Notes under the pieces: generated by a model
The model's database searches: none
Told to the model about the DNA's origin: nothing
The model's input: only the letters and a program-made list of their open reading frames with translations
In this document: positions 1 to 13,580 of the stretch, piece by piece
How positions within the stretch are numbered: the stretch's first letter is position 1
How the letters are laid out: each line of letters opens with the position of its first letter
Made by a program: the position numbers and the translations under genes
Assembly (NCBI RefSeq): GCF_030247185.1
Contig: NC_080570.1
Coordinates: 2,914,001-2,978,000 of the forward strand
Direction: 5' to 3'
Source: Malaya genurostris
Lineage: Eukaryota; Arthropoda; Insecta; Diptera; Culicidae
DNA length: 64,000 bases

Positions 1-3000
1 ACGCGAATAAAATTTACCGTCGTTCGACAAATTATGATTAGCATCGTATGAGGGATTAGGTCGCCTGTGAAATTCTTTTTTTTTATGACTACAAGTATTG
101 GATATTGGGGAAGCTTGAAGCCGGTGTACAAAAATTTCGTTTGCCTTTCGTTTCTTTGAACGGTTTTTTTCAATACTGATACCAGTAAATGATAGATGGC
201 CAGCTGATTTTTGTAGGTTACATAGAACCCTTGTGTGTTGATCGAATACCACATAAGAAGGAATAGATTCGCAACACACCGTAAACCGTTTTGTGAATAT
301 CGCGAAAAAAAAACTCATTACACATTCCTTTTGACGGAAAGAGGAGTCTCTCCGTATGTTAGTAATCCTCGTTTATAATCGGAAGAAGAACCATGCACTG
401 CCATTGTTTTGACGCAATCTTCTAACGTATGAACTTGATTTATAATATTTTCATGTTAGACTCTATGCACATTATTACTTTTCGCAGCGAATTTGTTTCT
501 TGCTGGTAGAAGAGCGTGCCGTTTTTTTTTCAAAAATTTATCTAGACTGTTTATAAAAAAAGACAAATTTTATTTTACTCTTTTTTTTATTTAATCGGCT
601 TTTGGTAAAAAATGATAAATCCTTCGAAAAAAGTGTACTGCTAATGATTTTCACAAAATTAATCAAATTTTCGAAAAAAATATTGAAAAAAAAAGTAACT
701 AAGTACACTGCACTATGATCCGAAACGGGAAATTAGCATGACAAAAATATCTTCACTATTAAATAAAAGTTTTTTTTTGTAGTTGGTGTCTTCACAAAAG
801 TTGTTTATAATCAAATGGCGCTCCTTTTGATGAAAAAAGTTACTAGGGTGGTCCTTATTTAGATTGAAATCTGAAATCTAACTTTCTTAATTGAACTCAA
901 AAATGATTTCGTTGTGCAATGAAGTTGTAGGAAATTTTATTTTGAACAACTTTACTGAAAAAAGCACCTCTCTAGCTTTTCGTTCGATCGAGTTACGTCA
1001 ATTTTACCGAGTAAAAGTAGGGTGGCTCCTGAAAATATCTCTTTTTTTTGCTCTAACTTCTTTGTGAAACGTTCTATGGAAAAATTGTCTTCAGAAGAGT
1101 TGTTGAACTAATTATTGCGCACAATTTTGCTGAACCAAGCTTTTTCATATGAGCTACCAGTAAAAAGTTATGATTGATAAAAATGTATCCTATGCGGTTC
1201 CTGAAAGGTCATAATATTCGTAAAAATCTAAGAGAAAATTTGAAGGGTGTTATTATTTTAACTTATTTAAATTAGTCTTAAAAATACTTTCAAAAACTCA
1301 AAAATATTGCATAACTCTTAAACGCCTTAACGTATCAACATACTTCCTTTAGCAAAATAATAGTATCAAATTAGTTCTACAAGTTTTTCTTACATTGTTT
1401 ATTCGAGAAATGAAATACACAAAAACTACAGCCGAGAATAGATTGCAGAACAATTTAAATTAATTTATTTGGTTTGAATGAAATTTGGTCCCAAGAAAGG
1501 TAATTAAGATCCCTACTAACCGTTCATGCATTGCCGGATGGGTACCTTTAGGAAGGAAAAAAATTCTTAATAATACTTTTTTTAAATCAAAAACTGAACG
1601 TAGTTTATTTTCAGAATTGTTTTTTTTTTCTTCAAACGGTTGTTGTCGAAAAATAACAAATCATACGAAAAAGTGTTGTACTAGAGATGTTAACGAAATT
1701 AGTCGAATTTTCGAATAAAGATATTGAAAAAAATGCTGGCCTACACCGAAAAAACTCGATTTTGAAAAATTTCATGTCAATTTACAAAAAACACCATTTT
1801 TAATTTGGTTTAAATTTTGTCCGGAGAATGGTAAAAAAAGTGTCAGAGAGTTGACTTAAAAAATTTTTCAGGATAACACGTTTCATGCATTTCTAAGACA
1901 ACACAAGAAAACCGTGTAGCTTCGGAAATCCGTGTAGAAAAACCGCGTAGAAAATACTTTTATTACTTTTATTAATCGAGAATTCCATTTGGTTACAATT
2001 CATATCTATAAATAAATATTGCAGCACTTCTTTATTGTCTTGTTTAGTTCTTAGGCAATATCAGGGAGGAAAACAAAGTTTAGGATCTTGAAAAGTATTA
2101 AGCTTTACTCATTTTTTTTAAATATCCCGTATTTTGAGGAATTTCTCAGCAACACTTTCTCAGATTTCTGAACACGTATTGTATGGGCGACTTTCACGGA
2201 ATTAGTCAGATTTTAGAGAAAAACTGTATTTTATTTGCATGATTTTTTTTAGAAAATTCAATATTTTTTCAATATTTCTTTTTGAAAATCTGACTAATTT
2301 TATGAAATTCTCTGGCACAGTACATTTTAGTAAGATTTGTCTTTTTTCGCCTAGGAATTTGAAAATAAAAATGCTAAAAATATTTGGCACTTTTCAAAAG
2401 ACGGTCTAGGGCTATCGTACCAATGGTCACCTCGTTAGTAAAGTCATCAAGTTTTTTTTTGCTCAAAACTTGACTTTCAATCAACGAATTTTTAAAAAAT
2501 GAACGCAAATATTTTTGCTGTACCTATTTTCATCTTATCCTTAGAGCCATCGAAATGAGGCAGTAGATCTCACTATATTTCATGGTTTGTGTATATGAGA
2601 AGTGGAGCTAAGATGAATATCAGAAAGTTTAATTGAAATCTGAGAAAATGCTACCAACAATTGTTAGAATTGGCCCGAAATGCGTCTGATATATAAAAAG
2701 CGAAGCTCGGGGTCAAAGTTCAATGATCTTTGCGCGACATATTTCTTGCATCAATCGATATGTTGATATGTTGGCGCTTCTTCTGAATGCATAATTAATC
2801 ACGATCATCCCATTTCAATCGACCCACTAACTCGTTGAAGTACTTCGACTGTTCGAGGGACAATCAGATTCAAGAATACTTGTGCATAAACATTAACCTT
2901 TGTCAAAACCAGTCTCGTTTGCATATACGGGACATCCAACAAATATTCCGAAACTTTCTCGGTACATGCTCAGAAGATCATTATCATGCATCTTTGCCTT

Positions 3001-5939
3001 AGCTGCGAGAAAAGCTGTGCCGATGATAGACGTTCACCATGTCATCATCCAACCGGGTACAAATTATGCTCCCAGAAGAAATATCTTCAATCATTACAAA
3101 TTCTAATCAAATAAATTCTACTCCGACCCCGGGACCCGATCCTCGTACGGAAGAGGGAACTCTCGTTGGACTTCCGCAGAGGTTGCAGACTCGGAGCTCA
3201 TATCCCCCTTTTTATCGAAGTCGCATCTATCCCAGAGACGACGAATATGGGCACAAGGAAGGACATTTTAGGATATTAATGCAGGTACATCTAGTAGATT
3301 TCTACATGGAAATCATCCATTTATTCGCGCTTTGGGATTCCGACAAACAACACCCCACTGGCCTAGGCAGGAAGGAAGTTCCCATCATTCTGTTCTGCTG
3401 CCTATGCGCGATCTTTGACGACACTACGGTGATGCAATAAGACGATGATTCGGGAAGAAGACAACTCTCGGAAAACGTCTTGCGGAAATTGATGAGCAAG
3501 AGAAGGGAGAGCCAAGGAAAAAAAAGGTAAAACTGATGATTTAGGAAGCACTTTTAGATAGAATTACACACCGTCCCGAATGGTGATGAGGATGATCCGC
3601 AGCAACTATTCGTCAGTTGAATGAAGAAAGGGAGAATCGAGAGTATAGTTCCGAGCCGGCCACCGATAACCGGAGCCCTAGACCAGGGGACGCACCGGTA
3701 AATATTTTCAATTCACAAAATTTGACATTTTCTCACAGGAAGGGTAACTAACTTGGTTGGACTTTGTGGATTGCTTCCTCTTCTTATAACCAAATATTTT
3801 CTGATTACTGTGAATCCCTTCTTCGACGAAAGGGGATAAGTGAGCAAAAACTCCGAAGGTAATTTAAAGTAAGGAAACTGTATCATCGAATTTTTTTTCG
3901 CAAACATTTATGATCTCGGAAAACCTGGGCCAGCTGCTCGATTCGTACGACCAAAGGCGTGAGATTCGATAGAGAAAACTGTTTTCAGTAGTCTCTGATT
4001 AGCAAATTCACAAGGGGTATCACCTGACTGTCTTTTTCTTCTGAACGAAGGTACTAATTCCAGAGACGGTTACGACAACCAATTAGAGAAGTAATTGTCA
4101 CTTTCACAGTTTTATTTGAAAAAATCTGCTAAAAGAGGCGTTTCTAAACAATTTGCGTTGTCCATTGTATGGGTTGAACGACTAGCTGCCTGTTGTGGAA
4201 GCCAATTTTTGCTCTGCCAAACGACCAGATCATTTTTCTTAGTAACGGTTCTCTTTAACGAATGGTTCAAAAACGGACAATCTCTGATTCTTCGAGAAGG
4301 GTCACTACTACCTGGTCGGATCTTTACTAAGCTGAGATAGGCGGATTCTGTAATTGAATGGAGTGCCCAAATGGCTCGATTTGGGGGTGGTTGAGTAGTT
4401 CGCACTATCATCAACTGAAATTTCATGCTTCAAACAACCAAATCATCTGCTGTGAGCACTCTAATCAAGAGGTCGCACCCCGACGGCGATTGTCGATCAA
4501 AACAAACAGAACAGAAGTGTCCCGTCAATTGGCTCCAATTCGTTCCTTCAGTTTCATTGGCCCGCTGCCAGAGTGACAGACCGTGATGAAGCTGCGAATC
4601 CAACGGCTAAATTGGCGTTTCTCAATTGGCTTTAATTCGTTTGTATCCAAGTATGTTTTCTCATGCTTAGTTAGCAGGAACCAAACTGCCAAGAATGGGG
4701 ATTGTGAAACGACAAACGAAATTGAATTGGTTGGCTCCTAAATTTTCAATGCCTTTTTTTTCCTGCGATTTTGAATGGCACATCAGCGATGAATCATTGT
4801 AGTTTTGAACACTCGTCCGATGTTGATACTTCTATTCGGTACCAGCTTATGATCCATTAATCATCCGAGATTAGTAGGTTTTCGTAAGTTGCTATGCAGT
4901 CTATCAGTTGACAATGGAATTTCGCAAAAGTATTTCTCTCATGCATACCAAATCAAAATTATTCACACGCGTATCTCATTGATTGTAAAAGATGATTCAG
5001 TCATCGTTTTCAGTTGGGTAGTTAATTCTTTTTACGTTTCATTATCATTTATTGTATCATATTTATTAAAAATTAAGTGGGCATATCTTCAAAAAATATT
5101 TCGTAGAAATTAATTCCTATGCAAAATTTACTAAAATATGCTTTTAAATAAGTGTGGTGATCGAATTCTCAAATTTCTGTGATTGTTCAACTTATAACTT
5201 TAAAATCGTTCACCTTTCGAGCTTGAAACAAAGGCTGGTCGTATGGGAACTGTGCAAAAGGCTACGTCAGTCCTTCATGACTTTGAATACTGATTTCGTA
5301 AAAAAATTCACGCGGGGTGAAACTAAAACTAAACGAATGTTCTGAATCAAGAACAAATGTGCATGGTGTACATTTTTTTTATTTGCTTCGAAAATCCTGA
5401 CTCACCACAATCATGAAATGTAAAACAGTATGATCAAGATATCCCAGGAAACAGTATCGGCAGTAAACGCAAGACAGCAGAGCCGATAATGGCTAGGAAG
5501 GTAATGATTCCCGGTTTTGGTTCGAAATGCGGCAAAGATGACGAGTGTATCAATTTGTTTTGTGTGAAAAGGATAAAAACTTTCAAACGTACTGGACCAA
5601 ACTTACACTAAATTTAGAAAATTCCAAATCAGTGCGATAATCAGAACACCGGCGACAAATTCGTTCAAGTAAATCTGGAAGTTCAGGGTTGTCGTTACAG
5701 AGACCGTTCGGAAAAAGAAACTGGTGTAATTCACCAAGAAATTCTTAATCTGGCAAGCGATCTGTGGTTGGGGCAAAATGAGTCAACCTGCCATCATATT
5801 TGGCATCATAGAATGGGAAATTTGCGAAGTTCTTTTCAGATTCGGGCTTAGGCCTAATCAATCATAGATTAATCTAAACAAAACAGAATCATTGTTGCTC
5901 TCTAAACACATTGTAACTTCGCCCAATCGAAGTACAAAA
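1..5939. other. Gene-free AT-rich repeat DNA
   Basis: No supportable gene. There are recurrent AT-rich blocks with motifs such as AATCAAATTTTCGAAAAAAATATTG (0.66 kb), a similar block at 1.69 kb and an inverted one at ~2.27 kb, which suggests old dispersed elements. An open frame at 3039-3440 has no recognisable domain. Open frames on both strands at 4.1-4.6 kb overlap and show no domain. Confidence 0.5.
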
Positions 5940-7290
5940 TAGTATATGACTTTTGACGAAATGACACCTTCAGGGGAACCAGTTTCATCGAACTGGTCTT
6001 CGTCGAAACGACATTCGATGAAATGTCTCACGACAAAACGAGTTTCGACGAAATAGTCTCCGGCAAAATTACTTTCGATGGGATAATAACCTCCGGCACA
6101 TCGACTTTCGCCAAAATAAATTTTGTGTCGAAATGATTTGGTGGAAATGTTTTCCATTAAATTGGCTTTTGGCGAAATGCCTTCAAACTATACGACTTTC
6201 GCGAAATGATTTTCGGTAAAACGGCTTTTGGAGAAGTGACTTTCAACTAAAAACCTTCTAACCAAATGATTTTCGACGAAACGGTTTTTTATCTAATGAA
6301 TTTCAACGGAATGTAACTCAGCAATACGGCTTCCACTAAAATTTCACCTTCAGCGGAATCAGTTTCGTCGAAATGGTCTCTGGCAAAACGACAGTCCACG
6401 AAATGGCTTACGGCAAAACGAGTAAAATGGCTTCCGGCAAAATTTTCGGCGTTTCTGGCATGGTCTTCGGCTTTTTACGAAATGTTCGATCTTCGAAAAA
6501 AATTTCGGAGAAACGACTTTCTAAAAAAATGGATTTCGGCGAAATGCATTGCAGCGATGCAGCTATCGACGAAATGACAATTCAGTTTCGTCGAAATGGT
6601 CTTCGGCGGAACGACATTCGATGAAATGGCTTACGGCAAAACGAGTTTCGACGAAATGACTTCCGGCTAAATGACATCCGATGGAATAATCTTCGGCCAA
6701 TAGACTTTTGCCGAAATATTTTTTTGCAAAACCTGTTTCGTCGAAACGGCTTCTGGCGGAACATTTTTCATCGAAATGACTTCGTAAAACTGCTTTCGAT
6801 AAAATGGCTTTTCGGTGCAATGCCTTCGAACGATACGGTCTTCGCGAAATGTCTTTCAGTTTCTACTAAATGGCTTCGACGACATGCCTTTCAGCGATAT
6901 GACTTTGGGAAATGGATTTTGATGAACCGGGTTTCGACGGAATTACTTTCAATGAAATGAGTTTAGACGAATTCGCCTTCTGTGAAATGACTTTAGACGA
7001 AATGGCTTCCGATAAAATTATTTTCGGCGAAACAGCTTTCGACAAAACATTTGACTAAACACCTTTGAACCAAATAAATTTCGGAGGAACGATTTACTGA
7101 ACAATTAATATCGGCTAACTTCATTTCAGTGAAACGGCTTTCGACGGAATGACACCTTCAACGAAATCAGTTTCGTCGAAATGGTCTTCGTCAAAACGAC
7201 TTCTGCCGAAATAATTTTTGATGACTAGCTGAGACTCTCGTTAAAATGGCTTTTTGCGAGATGTCTTTGAACGAAACGACGAAATAACCA
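5940..7290. repeat. Degenerate minisatellite of a CGAAATGAC / TTTCGGCGAAATG unit
   Basis: About 1.35 kb of head-to-tail, highly diverged units of roughly 20-23 bp based on TTTCGACGAAATGAC and TTCGGCAAAACGAC. A longer-range repeat is also visible: a CACCTTCA...CAGTTTCGTCGAAATGGTCTTCG block recurs near 5968, 6346, 6577 and 7150. Open frames in it translate to FRRN/FCRK-type low-complexity peptides, which are by-products of the repeat. The unit matches the arms of the foldback element at 11.35-12.06 kb. Confidence 0.85.
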
Positions 7291-9487
7291 AAAACCTTTC
7301 AACCAGAAAGCGAAACAGATGCTTTTTTGCGATACGGTTCTCGGAGCAATGACGGCAACGTGAATACTGTTTTGAGGAAATTGTTTATCCATGAAAAAAT
7401 GTCTTCTATATAAGACGACTGTGGAAAGCGAAATGAAAATATCCAATATGATTTTCTACAATTGTTTAATTAGCAGATTTGATAAACGATTTTTATAGCA
7501 CGTGACCGGTTAGGTGAAGTGACCGATTCGGAGAATCGCGAAAGAGCATTTTCGAAAAAAAAGACTCAGTTCCGTCACAAACACAATATACTGGAATCAT
7601 ATTCAATAACGATTGGACAGTATATGCAATTTAACATAATAAAAAAAACGATAGATTGAATTCTAGAACTGATCAAATATCCACGAAACCGAAATTAAAA
7701 ACGAACAATTTTTCCGGAATACTGCATTATACTTGTGCAAAAAAAACACAACTCGTCCTGACACATAACTCGCGCTAACACACATACATTTTGTGAAACA
7801 CAACAAAAAAAATCACATAACCTTACAACAAGTTCAAATCAGGTTTTGGCGGATCTAGACAATACAGACTTATATGCAAACCCGAGCATACATCAGCTGT
7901 ACAAGGTCATCTTAGAGCGCGAAGTTCTTTTTTTTTCTCTGCTGCCAAAAAACTAATTTCCTTTTGATCCTGTTTCTTGTTCAACCTCTTTTGTTAATGT
8001 TGTTGTTGATATTGATGTTGCTGTTGTCCATTTCGTGTGTGTTCGCTAGGGTGGATCCTGTTACTGAATTCCTGAAAATTTTACGCTCATAACTTTGTGA
8101 CGTCATTGGACACTTTATTAATTCTAATAATATTAGTTAAAGGCGTCCTCATCTGTGGCTAACCACATCTGTCTAGATTTATTCATTTCTTCAATCAAGT
8201 AATAGGTTTATGTTTAGATTTTAGACTGCTCGTTGGATATTCTTGACCAATTATTACAGAATTATTTATGAACAACTCTTACTGAAGCTATTCTTCCATT
8301 TATGTTCAGTTCATTAGAGCTCTTATTGTCCAAAAACTTTTACTCGCATTAAGAATCAGATGACCACCTTGGTTGTAGCGCTGGATACCTGACGCACAAG
8401 AATGACGGGAAATCGCGAAGACCCTTCTTCAGGCGCGGATTTGAATAGAACCGACACCGCCACAGTAAAATGCTGAGAAGATGAGAAGAGAGAAGGGTTT
8501 TTTACGTTGTAGTGCACGCCAAATAAGTCCTTAACGTGAAGAGCGCGAGTCTTGCGAAATTTTTGCCGCAAATCAATAGCCATTCTTTGCCTGCAAGGGG
8601 CACACAGAATGGAAGGAATACCACCGTGGAAAGAAGAGAAAAGACATAATCAGAGAAAAAAAATCTCAGACAGATTTGTTCTCGGAGGGTCAGGCGCTTT
8701 CCAGGATTTTGAGGCAACCGCGAAACCCAGTTGGGCGTCGCAGGCTTTTGTTTATGTTTTTTTTCGTGTGAGTGTGGTGCGCTTGTCGTACGCATATAAC
8801 ATAGCTATCCGAACAATCGTGGCCGCAAAATTTGAACAATCAAATTCGCTTTGAAGATCGCCAATTCAAATACTTAAAAACACTCTCATCAGTCAAATGT
8901 CCTCATCGATCTTCCACATTCAGAGCACCCTAATTGACGCACTTCTCCGTGCGATCATTCACCTCTTCTTGCCAAAGTAAGCCGCCTAATGCCTACCAGC
9001 ATCCAAACCGAACGTGCTCGGAACGGTTTTCTGTTCGGAATGGACGCAGGTGCGGATGGTCGCAGTAGTAGGCGCATACGCGCAGGTTCGCCTCTAGGAA
9101 GGGTGTTTTCCGTCGATTAATCTAGGGGTGGTTGAGATTTTTCACATCTGTCCAGATTTTACCCTGTGCGATTGCGCACCATCTAAGCTCAGTAATGGAA
9201 ATCCCGAAGGGACAAGTTGGTTTTTCCACTCGTCGGAAAACGAGGGATATTTGAAGCTATAGTTCATGGAGTGATGACTACCAAGAATTGCTATTTGAGT
9301 TTGGTGTTCTCTTTGGAAGGGCAGTAAGAGTTTGTTTGAAATGGTAATTTTAGCACAGAGCATAGCGATTGTGAGAGCATCCGTGGCACATGGAACTGCA
9401 TTATTTTCAAAATTTTCTCATTACAATTATTAAAAACTACACGGTTTGCAAAAAAAATCATTGGAATCAAACGAATATCATTGCGGT
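7291..9487. other. No recognised gene or element
   Basis: Intergenic sequence with A/T homopolymers and a GTTGTTGATATTGATGTTG-like run near 8.0 kb. Opposed open frames at 8.50-8.85 kb overlap almost completely and show no domain or splice structure. Confidence 0.4.
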
Positions 9488-9745
9488 GGCATCAGTCACG
9501 TGCCCAGAGGGGGGGGGGGCCGAGGGCCCGGGCCCCTCCCGAAATCAAAAACAGATATATAATTATTTAGAAGGTCTAAGACATGTGTTGCAGAAATAAC
9601 AGTTCCAGTGAAAAAGTTTAAAGTGTCTGTTAAAAACACCCGTAAAAAGCACACCGAGAATTAGGTACATAAGCAATCTTCAGTAACTTTATTTTTTTTA
9701 TCTTTGGGCCCCTCCCGAAACGAAATCCTGGGTACGGGCCTGGGT
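9488..9745. repeat. GC-rich repeat ends with duplicated GGGCCCCTCCCGAAA
   Basis: An (G)10 run followed by GGCCGAGGGCCCGGGCCCCTCCCG at ~9510-9541 is repeated in part (GGGCCCCTCCCGAAA) at ~9708-9722, next to CCTGGGTACGGGCCTGG. Ends of this kind occur on dispersed insect DNA transposons. No transposase is present. Related ends (GCGCGTACCC... then GGGGGTGG) occur near 12.77 kb. Confidence 0.4.
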
Positions 9746-10659
9746 GGCAGTCAGGAATCAGTTACTTCGCAGCGTGTGTCCGAAATAGAACAACACCTGG
9801 GACCTGAGAACTTCTCTCCAAAGACTGATTATCAGTCGCGAATCAAAATGCTGGTTCTCGCATCGATTAAGTTCAACACTCGAATGAATCTTCCCCCTAT
9901 AGGTACGGTACCGTATCAGAACTGAACCCGACATGAAAAAGCGCGTAAAGTCTAGAGCCAGTTCCAATCCCCTATTGACATTGGTTACGTTCCATGAAAC
10001 GCCCGGTTCCGCACTTCCTTTTCTACTTCCTACGAACTGATAAACGTCAGTTTACAGCTGCAGATCCCTCTCGGTTTCTCTTTCTCTTTCTCTCTTTCCC
10101 AGTCAAACTCGATCTAATGCAGAAAAAAGTACCAACCAGCGGTACAAACATAAATAATAATACAAAATCCGTACATCGCTACATATAGGGGCACGTGCCA
10201 TTCGGAGGTCCCTTTTGCGTCTCGTCTTTTCCACTCTCTTCATCTCCGTGTACCTGGCGCAAAAATCTCACCCTACTATCGTGACAGCCTCTCCGGAGTT
10301 AGCACCCTTACATGAACGCCGAAATTTTCGCCACTACAACAACTTGGCCATTGGTAAAACACCGTGGATTCGACTGGCAATAGGAAAACTGCACCTACTA
10401 CTAGAACAGGATTGGTGCAGCTGCTTCTGCTTGTTGTTTTTTTTAGATTTGATAGGGAAATTATAGAGTTGTGGGGTATTCCTAGTGCAGCTCAGTTTCA
10501 ATGAGTGGTTTTATGTACATAAGTAATAAATTCATCAAGTGTTTTTTCTTTGCATATGAATTTTCAATGCTATTTTCTACCTTTGTCATAGTCACCAGTG
10601 CAACCAAAATGCTGATTCGGGACTCACTTTCTCTCATGCAGTTTAGCTCAGATCTATTC

Positions 10660-11030
10660 CTAGCCAGTCCGATCTGAAAAGCTTCACCTTTTCAGTCCGA
10701 TGTATGTTTCCATCGTCTTTACAAATTCCTACCACTCGTATCAACCATCGCCGTAATAATTTATACTTTCAAAGCAATGATGACTCAAGAGCCTTAAGAG
10801 ACCTAAGACAACATCAAATTGAGATTTCTATTTCATCTCAAACTCTACTCGGGTAACTGCGATCTTAGGTCTGATGTATGTTGCCACCATCTTCTCAAAA
10901 CTACAATACCATAGTCATCAGGGAAGCTAAACAGCTGAATGGACTTTCGAATGATCGTACCATAGCTGTAATAATCAATACTCCTATAGCAATCATGTTA
11001 ATAAATAGTAGACTTAAGAGACCTTGATGT
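10660..11030 (-). mobile_element. Two partial copies of a non-LTR reverse transcriptase segment
   Basis: Two ~150-180-bp blocks (about 10660-10810 and 10850-11030) resemble each other: both contain GATGTATGTT then CCA..AT/CGTCTT, and later GTAATAAT, AGCAAT.ATG and AAGAGACC. On the minus strand the first encodes KTMETYIGLKR, equivalent to the segment after the catalytic FADD box in the relic at 13.4 kb. The blocks carry stops and are remnants only. Confidence 0.5.
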
Positions 11031-11348
11031 ATCCCTCTCCGAGAAGTCAAGAGACTGTAAAATCAGAACAAAATGGCTCCAAAGGCACGTTTTCCTGGTT
11101 ATTAGGAGATTTGTTTATTCAAATGTCTTCTCATCATTTTCTTGAATGAAAAAAAAAGAGTTAATTTTTGCCTTTCTGTATAGAAATGATATAAAATTGC
11201 TGGAGAAACCGATTTTTGACAGGAGCTTCGGATACCCATCTTGTTATATACCATTCGACTCAGCTAGACTAGATCAAAAAATGTCTGTGTGCACTTTTCT
11301 CGCTGCTCAATTTTCTCTGTGATGATTGAACCGATTTCAACAAGCTTA

Positions 11349-12055
11349 GGGTTATTTCGCCGAATGGACCACTTCGCCGAATGTCATTTCGCCGAAAGCC
11401 ATTTTCCCGAAAGCGTCATTTCGCCGAATCCTGAAATCGTCAAAAATCGTAATTATAATTGATTTAAAATAAAGACAATAAAAGACGATAGCGTTAACGC
11501 CCGTTTTGTTGACCACTATACTTCTTAAATAAAGATTGATTCATGAACCTCAGAACGGAGTTCCCAGGAAAACTTGTTGACTATTAGCTACTAAGCATCA
11601 AAGCAATTGCATAGGTGTATCTTCCAGGCAAATGTATGTGGTATTTTCCGTTTATTAAATGAAAATGAAAAAATATCTAATGCGGCTACACCAAATCGTT
11701 TTGGTCCATGTGCTGTCCGACCTCGCTACAGCTCGTTCGGACCTAACTGAATCAAACAAACCTAGCTTTGAGTAGACCTGGCGAACGAGGCAGTTACAGG
11801 TTGGTATGCAAGTGGCCGCCGCTTTCGACGGCGGGTCGACGGCGGGTCGACGGCCGACTCAGCTGGCGTCGTCTTGGCTTCAGTTATGTGACTGCGCCAC
11901 ATCAGTTACACAGGAGACATGACCCTTTCGGCGAAATGACCCTTTGGGCAAAATGACCCTTTAGGCAAAATGACACTTTCGGCGAAATGACTTTCGGTGA
12001 AATGACCTATTCGGCGAAACGACTTTCGGCAAAGTGGCATTCGGCGAAATAACCC
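11349..12055. mobile_element. Foldback/MITE element with CGAAATGA-repeat arms
   Basis: The left end GGGTTATTTCGCCGAATG is matched inversely by the right end CATTCGGCGAAATAACCC. Each arm consists of several short subrepeats (TTTCGCCGAAAG, CATTTCGCCGAAT; on the right TTTCGGCGAAATGACC). The centre is unrelated and includes a short GTCGACGGCGG tandem at ~11825-11850. No transposase and no clear target-site duplication are seen, so the family is undetermined and the element is non-autonomous. Confidence 0.72.
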
Positions 12056-12889
12056 GCTCCCATATAATAGTATGAATAACATAAACGACAAAATTTATTA
12101 CTGCTCAATTTTCTCGGATATTGATAAATCGAGTTTTATCATTTATGGCTCGTTCGATTTTAATATTGTACATTGTGGATCAAACTTGAAGTTCAATTCC
12201 AGATATGTAATCGTAAAAGTTGCGTAACCTAGAAATCAGTTTCTTTTCAATTGACATCATTATTTCAGAAAGTGACGATTTTTCAACTGGCATGTAATGG
12301 TGGATCCGGGTTTCATGAACAGTTACCAAAGGTTAACATGTCCATCATGACCGAACACGCTTCCGAAGTGCGCTCGCGTTCGTGTTTTTAGTCCGGAGTC
12401 AACACGTACCGCTGTGGACTTTATCGTTAGATTGCAACGCATTTTGACAGTCAAGGAGGTTACCTAAATTTGTATTAGAAATTCACTCATTGCAAAGAGC
12501 TAAACTATTTATATTTTTCATTTTTTTAGTACTAATATAACCAGACTTATATCAGCACGTGCTTTTCGATATAAACTTTTTTTTTATTCAATAATATAAT
12601 TTTTAAGGCATCGTTATAAACTTGTTATAGCTTGAAGATCGGGTAAATGTCGTAATGCGACTTAAGCTCGAGTCATTGAAGTTTTTGTCATCCTCACCAG
12701 AATTGGTTTCTCTATAATCTAATATGATAATCTTCCTCATGAATTGAGATAGATAATGGCTCTATTCAGGCGCGTACCCATGAAAAAAATTTGGGGGTGG
12801 TTTTCGTAATATAGGGGAGACCGGGGCTAAATCGGACACTTTTTAGAAATTGAAAAATGGATGTTTACAACTGGGTTTATACCCAAGTC

Positions 12890-13505
12890 ATCTCTAAGCG
12901 CATTTACGTTGCGTTACTTTTCTTGTCTCAACCGGATCAGATTCAAGAATCCTTTTTACTGGATTGGCATCCTAATGACATGTCCAGCCCATCGTAGCTG
13001 CTGTTGAAATTCGTGGTTCATTCACCGTCTTCCATCTGCACTTCGTTATAGATGGTCCGTAGACCGTTTCTTCCGAAAACATTGAAAACTCGTTGGTCAT
13101 CTGCCAACATAGTCCAGGTTTCGTGGTTATAGAGAACAGTCTAATGAGCGCTTTGTACATTATCAATTTCGTGCGGTGACGTACTTTACTCGATCGAAGT
13201 GTTTTTTTGAGTCCAAAGTATGCACGATTTCGTGCCTCTGAATTTCTCTCCTGGTTTCAATATTGTTGGTTAGAGATGAGCAAATACCCGAAACCCGAAA
13301 CGAAGAAAATTTTAGTTTTTTTACTTTCCGCTTTAGCCAGTTAGTTCTAGTTCTGATTTGTGCCTCTTCCTCTCGGGTATTTTGTTTTCAACCCTTTTTA
13401 GCCAATCCAAAGCGCATAGCTTCGGTTTCAGTCCGATGTATGTTTCCATAATCTTTTCAAAGTTACGTATCACAATATCAACTTCATCAGCGAAACCCTG
13501 TAGAG
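12890..13505 (-). mobile_element. Non-LTR retrotransposon relic (RTE-like RT end and C-terminal region)
   Basis: On the minus strand 13497-13462 reads QGFADEVDIVIR, the FADD catalytic box of reverse transcriptase with the second Asp changed to Glu. It is followed by EKIMETYIGLK. Further downstream (13170-12960) the frames give KALIR, ETWTMLADDQRVFNVFGRN and LRTIYNEVQMEDGE, then GHVIRMP, the order seen in the C-terminal region of RTE-like LINE ORF2. Stops and frameshifts are frequent. The clade is an inference. Confidence 0.62.
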
Positions 13506-13580
13506 GTAAGTTTTAGTGGCAAAGGATTTTTAGCCACTAATTTATGATAGGTGCACATAACCATTTTTACTTGAATTTAC

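Noticed and set aside
3039..3440. 133-aa frame suggestive of a retroelement gag
   Set aside because: No zinc knuckle, protease or other recognisable motif was found, so no function is assigned.
6563..6820. Arg/Phe-rich repeat protein (FRRN repeats)
   Set aside because: It is translation of a non-coding minisatellite; other frames and the other strand are equally open and there is no gene context.
5940..7290. CRISPR-like array
   Set aside because: Units are diverged and contiguous, with no constant repeat and variable spacer structure, in a eukaryotic genome.
8502..8854. Overlapping open frames on both strands near 8.5-8.85 kb
   Set aside because: No recognisable domain and mutual overlap; most likely chance.
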